Shown here in pieces: positions 13,992 through 21,003 of a stretch of DNA of 21,003 nucleotides. Source of the stretch: Candidatus Scatomorpha stercorigallinarum (GTDB lineage: Bacteria; Bacillota_A; Clostridia; Oscillospirales; Oscillospiraceae). The stretch spans positions 1 to 21,003 of the forward strand of contig DVOV01000006.1 of assembly GCA_018713375.1 (NCBI GenBank), given 5' to 3'. A model generated the notes under the pieces. It did no database searches. It saw only the letters and a program-made list of their open reading frames with translations, and was not told the DNA's origin. Positions within the stretch are counted from its first letter, which is position 1, and each line of letters opens with the position of its first letter. The translations under genes were made by a program, and so were the position numbers.

Positions 13992-14020
13992 ATTTTATAT
14001 CTAAAAATATAGTGCGTCAA
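13992..14020 (-). promoter_or_regulatory. Promoter of the xpaC/telA/lemA/TPM operon
   Basis: On the minus strand TTGACG (14015-14020) and TAAAAT (13992-13997) are 17 bases apart in an AT-rich stretch, about 30 bases upstream of the first start codon. Confidence 0.75.
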
Positions 14021-14035
14021 GAAAAACTAAAACTA

Positions 14036-14064
14036 TTGCATGAAAAGCTGCGCGGATGTATAAT
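14036..14064 (+). promoter_or_regulatory. Promoter of rpe-recR
   Basis: TTGCAT (14036-14041) and a perfect TATAAT (14059-14064) are 17 bases apart, 60 bases upstream of rpe and divergent from the xpaC operon promoter. Confidence 0.85.
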
Positions 14065-14124
14065 AAACTGATTAGGTGTCATTCACAGACCGGCCGCATC
14101 CGGCCGCAACGCAGGAGGAGCATG

Positions 14125-14799
14125 ATGGTAAAGATCGCCCCGTCCATACTTTCCGCTGATTTTGGCCGGCTCGCCGCCGAAGTCGAGGAGGCAAAGGCCG
14201 CCGGCGCCGATTATATACACGTAGACGTGATGGACGGGCTTTTTGTGCCCAACATCTCCATCGGCATCCCCGTCGTCAAAAGCCTGCGCGCGGAAACGGA
14301 CATGTTCCTTGACGTACACCTGATGATCGACCGTCCGCACCGCTACGTGGGCGCGTTCTGCGACGCGGGGGCGGACCTCGTCTGCTTCCACGCGGAGGCG
14401 GATGAGCCGCAGGACATACTCGCCGCGATAGAGGAGATAAAGGGCAGGGGCAAGAAATGCGCCCTTGCAATAAAGCCGAAAACCCCGGCCACGGTGCTGC
14501 TGCCGTACATTGCCCAGCTTGATATGGCGCTCGTGATGACGGTGGAGCCCGGCTTCGGCGGGCAGAGCTTCATGTCCGCCCAGCTGCCCAAGATACGCGG
14601 GCTGCGCGCGCTCATAGAACAGATGAACCCCGCCTGCGAGCTGGAAGTGGACGGCGGCATCGACCCCGCCACCGCGCCGCTGGCGGTGGACGCCGGGGCC
14701 AATGTGCTCGTGGCCGGCAGCGCGGTGTTCGGCAGGGGCGACAGGGCGGAGGCCGTGCGCGAGCTGCGCATGGCGGCGGACGTGAAGGCAGATCTTTGA
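14125..14799 (+). CDS. rpe: Ribulose-phosphate 3-epimerase
   Basis: This cytosolic TIM-barrel enzyme interconverts ribulose 5-phosphate and xylulose 5-phosphate in the pentose phosphate pathway. The 224-residue protein has all the family landmarks: IAPSILSADFGRL (4-16), YIHVDVMDGLFVPNISIG, DVHLMID, MTVEPGFGGQSFM and LEVDGGIDPATA. These supply the metal-binding histidines and aspartates and the phosphate-binding glycines. Two adjacent ATGs (14122 and 14125) are possible starts. The second is preferred because AGGAGG then lies six bases away and the product begins MVKIAPS. Sixteen bases separate it from recR, so they are probably one transcript, although the functions are unrelated. Confidence 0.96.
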   Translation: MVKIAPSILSADFGRLAAEVEEAKAAGADYIHVDVMDGLFVPNISIGIPVVKSLRAETDMFLDVHLMIDRPHRYVGAFCDAGADLVCFHAEADEPQDILAAIEEIKGRGKKCALAIKPKTPATVLLPYIAQLDMALVMTVEPGFGGQSFMSAQLPKIRGLRALIEQMNPACELEVDGGIDPATAPLAVDAGANVLVAGSAVFGRGDRAEAVRELRMAADVKADL

Positions 14800-14815
14800 G
14801 ACAGAGGTAGACGAG

Positions 14816-15415
14816 ATGTCATTTTTTCCCGCAGCGCTGGAGACGCTGATAGAAAAGTTTGCAATGCTCCCCGGCATCGGGCGCAAGAGCGCCCAGCGCC
14901 TGGCTTTTTTCGTGCTCTCGCTCCCGGAGGGGGAGGCGGAGAGCTTTGCTGCCGCCATATTGGACGCGCGCGGCAGCGTACACTGCTGCTCCGTGTGCCA
15001 GAATCTGACGGATTCGGACGTCTGCCCCATCTGTTCCAGCGACAGGCGCGACAGGGGCGTCATCTGCGTGGTGGCGGAGCCGCGGGACGTGGCCTCCTTT
15101 GAGCGCGGCAGGGAGTACAACGGCGTCTATCACGTGCTGCACGGCGTGCTCTCGCCCATGAACCACGTGGGCCCGGACGACCTGCGCATCTCCGAGCTGG
15201 TCGCGCGCGTGGCCGCCGGCGGCGTGGAGGAGGTCATCATGGCCCTTAACCCGGACACGGAGGGGGAGACGACCTCAATGTACATCTCACGCCTTCTGAA
15301 GCCCTTCGGCGTCAAGGTCACGCGCCTGGCCTACGGCATACCCGTGGGCTCCAACCTGGAATTCGCGGACGACGCCACGCTCAGCCGCGCGCTGGAAGGG
15401 CGCGTGGAGATGTAG
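14816..15415 (+). CDS. recR: Recombination protein RecR
   Basis: RecR works with RecO and RecF to load RecA at stalled forks and gaps. The 199-residue protein has a normal length and order: an N-terminal helix-hairpin-helix (LPGIGRKSAQRLAFFVL, 18-34), a four-cysteine zinc finger (C58-x-x-C61 and C70-x-x-C73, in CSVCQNLTDSDVCPIC), a Toprim domain (ICVVAEPRDVASFE...YHVLHGVLSPMNHVGPDDL) with ALNPDTEGETTSMYI, and the C-terminal LAYGIPVGSNLEFADDATLSRALEGR. The ATG follows an AGAGG-like site in the 16-base gap after rpe. All motifs are intact. Confidence 0.97.
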   Translation: MSFFPAALETLIEKFAMLPGIGRKSAQRLAFFVLSLPEGEAESFAAAILDARGSVHCCSVCQNLTDSDVCPICSSDRRDRGVICVVAEPRDVASFERGREYNGVYHVLHGVLSPMNHVGPDDLRISELVARVAAGGVEEVIMALNPDTEGETTSMYISRLLKPFGVKVTRLAYGIPVGSNLEFADDATLSRALEGRVEM

Positions 15416-15434
15416 GCATATTTTCTGTCCTCAG

Positions 15435-15456
15435 CGGTTATAATGCAGGATAACCG
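15435..15456 (+). promoter_or_regulatory. -10 element of the RNase J gene inside an inverted repeat
   Basis: TATAAT at 15439-15444 lies 50 bases before the start codon; its -35 is poor (GCATAT at the 17-base position). CGGTTAT (15435-15441) and ATAACCG (15450-15456) form a perfect 7-base inverted repeat with an 8-base gap. It covers the -10 and the likely start of transcription, so it may be an operator. Confidence 0.6.
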
Positions 15457-15493
15457 TCGTACATACATAAAGAACTGAGATAAGGAGTACTAT

Positions 15494-17152
15494 ATGGCAA
15501 AACTGAAGATCATCCCGCTCGGCGGTCTCGGTGAGATCGGCAAGAACCTCACCGTGTACGAATACGGGCAGGACATCGTCATCGTTGACTGCGGCCTCGG
15601 TTTTCCCGACGAGGAGCTCTACGGCGTCGATGTCGTCATCCCGGACGTCACCTACCTGCGGCAGAACGCCGACCGCATCAGAGGCATGGTGATAACCCAC
15701 GGCCACGAGGACCACATCGGGGCCATACCCTATGTCCTGCGCGAGCTGGACATACCCATCTACGCCACGCAGCTGACGGCCGGCATCATCGAGCTCAAGC
15801 TCGAGGAATTTGACCTGCTGTACAACACGCAGATATTCACCAAGAAGGCGGGGGATAAATTCCGCCTCGGCTGCTTTGAGATCGAGTTCATCCACGTCAA
15901 CCACTCGATAGCGGACTCCGTCGCCCTCGCCATCAGGACGCCTGTGGGCACCGTTATCCACATGGGCGACTTCAAGATTGACCTCACGCCCATCCAGGGC
16001 GAGATGATAGACCTCGTGCGCCTGGGCCAGCTGGGCCGCCAGGGCGTGCTCGCATTGCTCTCCGACTCCACGAACGTGGAGCGGCCGGGCCACTCGGATT
16101 CTGAGCGCATGGTGGCCGCCAAGTTCGACGAGCTCTTCAAGGACTGCGACAAGCGCATCATCGTCACCACCTTCGCCTCCAACGTGCAGCGCATGCAGCA
16201 GATCGTCAACAGCGCCGCCAAGTATAAGCGCAAAGTGGCCGTCACCGGGCGCAGCATGGAGAACATGATGAAGGTCGCCATGACGCTGGGCTATCTGGAC
16301 GTTCCCGAGGGCGTGCTGATGGACCTCAACCAGATCAAGAGCCAGCCCAGGGAGCGCACCGTCATCCTCTCCACCGGCAGCCAGGGCGAGAACATGTCCG
16401 CCCTCTACCGGATGGCTTTCAACGAGCACAAGCAGATAAACATCGACGCCGGCGACCGCGTCATCATCTCCGCCTCGGCCATACCCGGTAACGAGACGAC
16501 CATCTCGCGCGTCATCGACGAGCTCTTCCACAAGGGCGCGGAGGTCATATACGACCGCCGGCTGGGGCTGCACGTCTCCGGCCACGCCTGCCAGGAGGAG
16601 CAGAAGATGATACTCGCCCTGGTGAAGCCGAAATTCTTCATCCCCATCCACGGCGAGTACCGCATGCTCTGCAAGCACCGCGACCTGGCCTATATGATGG
16701 GCGTGGAGAAGAACAACGTCGTCATCGCCGAGAACGGCTCCGTCATCGAGCTAAGCCGCAAGAGCATCAAGCTGGCCGAAAACGGCGTGCAGGCCGGGCG
16801 CGTGCTGGTGGACGGCGCGGGCGTGGGCGACGTGGGCAGCGTGGTGCTGCGCGACCGCAAGCACCTGGCCGAGGACGGCGTCATCGTGGTGGCCCTCACG
16901 CTCTCCGACGAGGACCGCTCGCTGCTCGCCGGGCCGGAGATCGTCACGCGCGGCTTCGTCTATGAGCGGGAGGCCGACGCCCTCATCGACGAGATGAAGC
17001 GCGTCGTGCACGAGAGCCTGGCAAGCTGCCGGCACCAGCGCATCTCGGACTACCAGGCCATCAAGAACAAGATACGCACCAACCTCACGGGCTATCTCTA
17101 CAAGGCCACGCGCCGCAGCCCGATGATACTGCCGGTGATAAACGAGGTCTGA
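15494..17152 (+). CDS. rnj: Ribonuclease J
   Basis: RNase J is the main 5'-3' exoribonuclease and an endonuclease of Firmicutes, acting in mRNA decay and rRNA maturation. The 552-residue length is typical. It has a metallo-beta-lactamase domain with the zinc motif H69-G-H71-E-D73-H74 in ITHGHEDHIGAIP, FIHVNHSIADSVAL, HMGDFKID, and a beta-CASP part with LLSDSTNVERPGHSDSE, VTTFASNVQRMQQIV, STGSQGE and HVSGHACQEEQKMI. The C-terminal domain contains KPKFFIPIHGEYRMLCKH and RRSPMILPVINEV. AAGGAG precedes the ATG. Whether it is J1 or J2 cannot be decided alone, so the generic symbol is used. The dipeptidase gene follows 12 bases later. Confidence 0.97.
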   Translation: MAKLKIIPLGGLGEIGKNLTVYEYGQDIVIVDCGLGFPDEELYGVDVVIPDVTYLRQNADRIRGMVITHGHEDHIGAIPYVLRELDIPIYATQLTAGIIELKLEEFDLLYNTQIFTKKAGDKFRLGCFEIEFIHVNHSIADSVALAIRTPVGTVIHMGDFKIDLTPIQGEMIDLVRLGQLGRQGVLALLSDSTNVERPGHSDSERMVAAKFDELFKDCDKRIIVTTFASNVQRMQQIVNSAAKYKRKVAVTGRSMENMMKVAMTLGYLDVPEGVLMDLNQIKSQPRERTVILSTGSQGENMSALYRMAFNEHKQINIDAGDRVIISASAIPGNETTISRVIDELFHKGAEVIYDRRLGLHVSGHACQEEQKMILALVKPKFFIPIHGEYRMLCKHRDLAYMMGVEKNNVVIAENGSVIELSRKSIKLAENGVQAGRVLVDGAGVGDVGSVVLRDRKHLAEDGVIVVALTLSDEDRSLLAGPEIVTRGFVYEREADALIDEMKRVVHESLASCRHQRISDYQAIKNKIRTNLTGYLYKATRRSPMILPVINEV

Positions 17153-17153
17153 C

Positions 17154-17159
17154 GGGAGG
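17154..17159 (+). promoter_or_regulatory. Ribosome binding site fixing the TTG start of the dipeptidase
   Basis: GGGAGG ends five bases before TTG at 17165, in the 12-base gap after the RNase J stop. Confidence 0.82.
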
Positions 17160-17164
17160 AAACG

Positions 17165-18073
17165 TTGGACATACCCTATTTTGACGCGCACTGCGACACG
17201 CTCAGCGTGCTGCACAGCCGCGGGGCCGAATGGTCGCTGGGCGCCAACGCCGCGGAGGTGGATATCGACCGCCTGTCGGCATATTCCCCCGCGGCGCAGG
17301 TGTTCGCTATCTGGGGCGGGCACTATGAGGAAAAGCTCGCGCTGCTGCGCCGCAGCCTGGCGCGCGACGGCCGGGCCGTCCTCTGCCGCACGGCGGAGGA
17401 GGTGCGCAAGGCTAACGCCGCCGGCAAAGTGGCCGCCCTGCTCTCCGTGGAGGGGGCGGAAATACTCGGCTGTTCCATAGAACGGCTGCGCGAAGCGCGC
17501 GAGCGGGACGGGCTGGCGATGATAAACCTCTGCTGGAACAGCGACAACGCCCTGTGCGGGGCGGCGATGGACAGCGGGAGCGGACTGACTGACGCCGGGA
17601 GGGCGTTCGTGCGCGCGGCGCAGGACGTCGGCGTGGCGGTGGACCTCTCACACGCCTCGGAGCGAACGTTCTGGGACGTTTTGGAGATCGCGGAGAAGCC
17701 GGTCATCGCCAGCCACTCGAACGCGGCGGCGCTTTCAAGCGAATTCCCGCGCAACCTGACCGATGAGCAGTTCACCGCGCTGGTGAAGTGCGGCGGCGGG
17801 GCCGGGCTCAACCTCTGCGCCGACTTCATCGGCCTGGGGCGGGATATCGGCGCCTGCTGTGCGCACATCGAACATTTCCTCGCCCTGGGCGGGGAAAAGA
17901 GCCTGTTCCTGGGCACGGACTTCGACGGCATCGCCGCCGTGCCGCGCGGCCTTTATGGCGTACAGGACATGTGGAAGCTCTATGAGGCGCTGCTGGAGCG
18001 CGGGCACAGCGAAGAGCTCGTGCAGGATATTTTTTACGGTGATCTCCTGAGGATACTGGGGAGGACGGCATGA
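17165..18073 (+). CDS. M19-family membrane-type dipeptidase (renal dipeptidase-like)
   Basis: The 302-residue metallopeptidase cleaves dipeptides, in this family often with D-residues at the C-terminal side. The dizinc ligands are visible in order: H9-x-D11 (FDAHCDTL), E96 (LLSVEGAEIL), H163 (VDLSHASERTFWDV) and H184 (PVIASHSNAAAL), with D252 in FLGTDFDG. No signal peptide is seen, so this is cytoplasmic, unlike the GPI-anchored mammalian namesake. The start is TTG 17165, set by GGGAGG. The gene lies 12 bases after rnj and its stop overlaps the next gene by ATGA. Its partner and the rnj link give no clear metabolic context; salvage of cell-wall dipeptides is one possibility. Confidence 0.92.
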   Translation: MDIPYFDAHCDTLSVLHSRGAEWSLGANAAEVDIDRLSAYSPAAQVFAIWGGHYEEKLALLRRSLARDGRAVLCRTAEEVRKANAAGKVAALLSVEGAEILGCSIERLREARERDGLAMINLCWNSDNALCGAAMDSGSGLTDAGRAFVRAAQDVGVAVDLSHASERTFWDVLEIAEKPVIASHSNAAALSSEFPRNLTDEQFTALVKCGGGAGLNLCADFIGLGRDIGACCAHIEHFLALGGEKSLFLGTDFDGIAAVPRGLYGVQDMWKLYEALLERGHSEELVQDIFYGDLLRILGRTA

Positions 18074-18402
18074 ACATACAGATATTTGGCCGCAACAAGT
18101 GCTTCGATACGAAAAAAGCCGAGCGCTATTTCAAGGAGCGGCGGATAAAATACCAGCTCATCGACCTGCCGCGCTTCGGCATGAGCCGGCGCGAACTGGA
18201 GAGCGTGCGCGCCGCGGTGGGGCTTTCCGAGCTCATCGACCCCAAGGCCCCAGACTTTGACCTGCTGAAATATATGGCGACAGACGCCGACCGCTTTGAG
18301 CGCCTGCTCGAATACCCGGACAACATCCGCACGCCGGTGGTGCGCAACGGCCGCCAGGCCACGGTGGGTTATCAGCCGGAGGTCTGGAAAGCCTGGGAGT
18401 GA
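18070..18402 (+). CDS. ArsC/Spx-fold protein with a single active-site cysteine
   Basis: The 110-residue protein has the thioredoxin-like ArsC/Spx fold: MNIQIFGRNKCFDTKKAERYFKERRIKYQLIDL at the N-terminus and IRTPVVRNGRQATVGYQPEVWKAW at the C-terminus. The active-site position is C11 in NKCFDT. There is no CXXC pair as in redox-sensing Spx and no second Cys elsewhere. Related proteins act as arsenate reductases, as glutathione-dependent reductases, or have no known role. No ars genes are near, so arsenate reduction is not supported. ATG 18070 overlaps the dipeptidase stop, indicating co-translation with it. It is best described as an ArsC-family protein of unknown function. Confidence 0.82.
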   Translation: MNIQIFGRNKCFDTKKAERYFKERRIKYQLIDLPRFGMSRRELESVRAAVGLSELIDPKAPDFDLLKYMATDADRFERLLEYPDNIRTPVVRNGRQATVGYQPEVWKAWE

Positions 18403-18416
18403 GCGGAACAAAACGC

Positions 18417-18445
18417 TTTATTTTCCCGTGCGGATATGCTATACT
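18417..18445 (+). promoter_or_regulatory. Promoter of the asp23-nusB-xseAB-ispA operon
   Basis: TATACT (18440-18445) is preceded by TGC, making an extended -10. TTTATT (18417-18422) is a weak -35 at 17 bases. It lies 31 bases before the first start codon. Confidence 0.65.
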
Positions 18446-18475
18446 GTATTGCCACAACGCAAAGGAGGGCTCATT

Positions 18476-18838
18476 ATGGGCGAGAACTACATCACCTGCC
18501 AGGCCGAAAAGGGCAGCATCAACATATCTGAGGACGTGCTCCTCTCCATGGTGCGCGCTGTGATCAACGAGATCGACGGCGTGGCCTCCATCGTCAACAA
18601 CGCCGGCACCGAGCTGGCCGAGCTGCTGGGCATCAAGTCCGCCTCCAAGGGCGTGAAGGTGCAGATCAACGACGGCGTCATCACCGTGGACGCCATCATC
18701 ATGGTGCGCTACGGCTGCAACGTCGTCAGCGTGGCCAGGGAAGTGCAGGACAAGGTGACCTCCGCCGTCGAGTCCATGACCGGCATGGGCAGCCCGGTGG
18801 TGAACGTCCACGTTTCCGGCGTGGCTTTCGACAAATGA
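18476..18838 (+). CDS. Asp23/Gls24 family envelope stress protein
   Basis: The 120-residue protein matches the Asp23/Gls24 family: KGSINISEDVLLSMVRAVINEIDGVASI, then SKGVKVQINDGVITVDAIIMVRYGCNVVSVAREVQDKVTSAVESMTGMGSPVVNVHVSGVAFDK. Such proteins associate with the cell envelope. Position before nusB is the same as for yqhY in Bacillus subtilis, which has been linked to fatty-acid synthesis control and envelope homeostasis. ATG 18476 has AAAGGAGG upstream. Its stop overlaps nusB by ATGA. Confidence 0.93.
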   Translation: MGENYITCQAEKGSINISEDVLLSMVRAVINEIDGVASIVNNAGTELAELLGIKSASKGVKVQINDGVITVDAIIMVRYGCNVVSVAREVQDKVTSAVESMTGMGSPVVNVHVSGVAFDK

Positions 18839-19290
18839 CGAGGACAAAGGCCCGGGAGCTGGCCGTAAGGCTCATATACGCCCAGGGGGCTTCCGACGGG
18901 GACGCGGCGGAAATCCTGGACGGTTTTTTCGACGAGGAGCATTTTGCCTCCCTTTCCGGGGAGGACGAGCTCTTTGCCTCCGCGCCAAATGAGGCACAGA
19001 TGGAGTACATACGCCGCCTTGTCGCCGCCTGCGCGGAGCACCGCGACGAGCTTGACAACATCATAGCCAGGTATTCCACCGGCTGGCGGCCGGAGCGCAT
19101 CTCGCGCACGGCGGCGGCCGTGCTCCGCTGCGCGCTGGCTGAGATAGTCTACCTGAAGGACGAGGACGTGACGCCCGCCGTCGCCATCAACGAGGCCGTT
19201 GAGCTCGCCAAGGCCTATGAGGAGCCGGAGACGGTATCGTTCATCAACGGCGTCCTCGGCGGCTACATGCGCGGAGAGGGCGAGAGGTGA
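18835..19290 (+). CDS. nusB: Transcription antitermination factor NusB
   Basis: NusB, with NusE, binds boxA RNA to keep RNA polymerase moving through rRNA operons. The 151-residue helical protein has TRTKARELAVRLIYAQGAS at the N-terminus and WRPERISRTAAAVLRCALAEIVYLKDEDVTPAVAINEAVELAKAY, then SFINGVLGGYMR at the C-terminus, all standard for NusB. ATG overlaps the asp23 stop and the stop overlaps the xseA GTG, so it is translated in a tightly coupled string. Bacillus has folD between nusB and xseA; here it is absent from the block. Confidence 0.96.
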   Translation: MTRTKARELAVRLIYAQGASDGDAAEILDGFFDEEHFASLSGEDELFASAPNEAQMEYIRRLVAACAEHRDELDNIIARYSTGWRPERISRTAAAVLRCALAEIVYLKDEDVTPAVAINEAVELAKAYEEPETVSFINGVLGGYMRGEGER

Positions 19291-20496
19291 ATCGCTCAGA
19301 GCCAATAAGCGTATCGGAGCTCAACGCGCACATAAAGCTGCTTGTGGACTCCGACCCCGTGCTCGGCGCTGTAGCCGTGCGCGGGGAGCTTTCAAATTAC
19401 AAGATCTACCCCTCCGGGCACCACTATTTTACGCTGAAGGACCAGGATTCGAGCCTGCGCTGTGTCATGTTCCGCAGCTCGGCGTCCAGGCTGCGCTTCC
19501 GGCCGGAGAACGGCATGTCCGCCACGGCCATCGGGCGCGTTTCCGTCTATCCGCGCGACGGGGCCTACCAGCTCTACTGCGACGAGCTGCTGCCCGGCGG
19601 CGCGGGCAACCTGCAGGCCGCTTTCGAGGAACTGAAGGCAAAGCTCGAGAAGGAGGGCCTGTTCGACAGGGCTCACAAGAGGCCGATACCGCGATACCCG
19701 GAGCGCGTCGCGGTGGTGACAAGCGAGGCAGGCGCGGCGGTGCACGACATCATCCGCGTGCTTAGAAAGCGCTGGCCTATGGCAAAGGTGCTGCTGCTGC
19801 CCGTCCGTGTGCAGGGGGCCGAGGCCCCGCCGGAGATAGCCGGGGCGATTCGCTACGCCGGGAGGCACCGCGTGGCGGACGTGCTGATCGCCGGGCGCGG
19901 CGGCGGCTCCATGGAGGACCTCTGGGCCTTCAACGACGAGCGCGTGGCGCGGGCGATATATGACTGCGAAATACCGGTCATATCCGCCGTTGGCCACGAG
20001 CCGGACGTGACGATAGCCGACTACGTGGCCGACCTGCGGGCGGCGACGCCCTCGAACGCCGCGGAGCTGGCCGCTCCGGACAGCGCCGAGCTGCGCGAGG
20101 CCATCGCCTCCGCCGGGGCGCGGCTCTATCAGGCGGTGACGAAGCAGATAAAGTCTCGGCGGACGGCGCTGGACGACCTCGCCTCCCGGCGCGTGATGCA
20201 GAGCCCCACCGGATTCATCGACCAGCGGCGGCTGGAGCTGGACTCCATACGCCTGCGTTTGGACGCGGCGGCGGAGCGCAGGATCTCCGCTTCCCGCGCG
20301 CAGTACGCCGCCCTGGCGGCCAAGCTCGACGCCATGAGCCCGCTGAAGGTGCTGGCGCGGGGATATTCGATAGCCCTCAACGGCGAGGGAAGGGCCCTGC
20401 GCGGCGCTTCTGAGCTCGCGGCGGGCGATAAGATACGCCTGCTCCTCGCGCGGGGCGAGGCCGAATGCACAGTGGACAGCGTCAAAGGAGATACAG

Positions 20497-20525
<29 letters not shown>
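19287..20525 (+). CDS. xseA: Exodeoxyribonuclease VII large subunit
   Basis: XseA with XseB degrades single-stranded DNA to oligonucleotides. The 412-residue protein has an N-terminal OB-fold (ISVSELNAHIKLLVDSDPVLGAVAVRGELSNYKIYPSGHHYFTLKD), then the catalytic core (RVAVVTSEAGAAVHDIIRVLRKRWP, VLIAGRGGGSMEDLWAFNDE, ISAVGHEPDVTIADYVADLRAATPSNAAEL) and a coiled-coil C-terminus for the small subunit. GTG 19287 is the start, overlapping the nusB stop as GTGA. Its 3' end overlaps xseB by 29 bases, which favours matched expression of the two subunits. Confidence 0.97.

Positions 20526-21003
<478 letters not shown>

Noticed and set aside
11922..14004. Plus-strand open frames of about 447 and 331 codons across the TelA/XpaC region
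   Set aside because: The minus-strand genes have ribosome binding sites and recognised family motifs; the plus-strand frames are their shadows.
18070..18402. Arsenate reductase
   Set aside because: No ars genes nearby and no supporting catalytic context; only the fold and one cysteine are visible.
18404..18424. Terminator after the ArsC-like gene
   Set aside because: AGCG/CGCT gives only four pairs before TTATTTT, and this segment overlaps the promoter of the next operon.

Overview
This window looks like chromosomal DNA from a GC-rich, endospore-forming member of the Clostridia. The evidence is strong AGGAGG ribosome binding sites, sigma-A style promoters in short AT-rich gaps, a CotJ spore-coat operon, the Firmicutes block asp23-nusB-xseA-xseB-ispA, RNase J, and a coding sequence that is clearly GC-rich by eye. 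An Oscillospirales-type gut bacterium is my inference; there is no rRNA in the window to settle it. I see no tRNA, rRNA, CRISPR array, insertion sequence or phage gene. Most genes are housekeeping genes.

Layout, left to right. (1) 1-913, minus: a DEDDh 3'-5' exonuclease whose 3' end runs off the window. (2) 994-1697, minus: a small membrane protein (DUF3796-like) and an overlapping XRE-type regulator, with their own promoter and terminator. (3) 1725-4157, plus: ddl-murF, overlapping by ATGA; together they make D-Ala-D-Ala and attach it to the peptidoglycan precursor. (4) 4247-6814, plus: two tandem M20D amidohydrolases with their own promoter and a strong terminator. (5) 6843-7935, minus: a spore-coat operon in which CotJA and CotJB are fused into one protein, followed by the manganese-catalase-like CotJC. 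(6) 8009-8612, plus: an HD-domain hydrolase. (7) 8613-8959: a gene-free stretch packed with stem-loops and dyads. (8) 8960-10519, plus: an acyl-CoA:acetate (propionate-type) CoA-transferase starting at TTG. (9) 10588-14020, minus: an envelope-associated operon xpaC-like, telA-like, lemA-like, TPM. (10) 14036-17152, plus: rpe, recR and the RNase J gene, the last with its own -10 element inside an inverted repeat. (11) 17165-18402, plus: an M19 dipeptidase overlapping a single-cysteine ArsC/Spx-fold protein. (12) 18417-21003, plus: asp23-like, nusB, xseA, xseB and the start of ispA, tightly overlapping.

Translation is strongly coupled: ATGA or GTGA overlaps occur at ddl/murF, dipeptidase/arsC-like, asp23/nusB, nusB/xseA and xseB/ispA. 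Non-ATG starts are common. TTG is used for cotJAB, the CoA-transferase, xpaC-like and the dipeptidase; GTG is used for the XRE regulator and xseA.

The observations most worth following up are the CotJA-CotJB fusion, the structured 347-base gap at 8613-8959, the four-gene XpaC/TelA/LemA/TPM operon, and the perfect or near-perfect dyads inside promoters at 959-972, 1661-1680 and 15435-15456.
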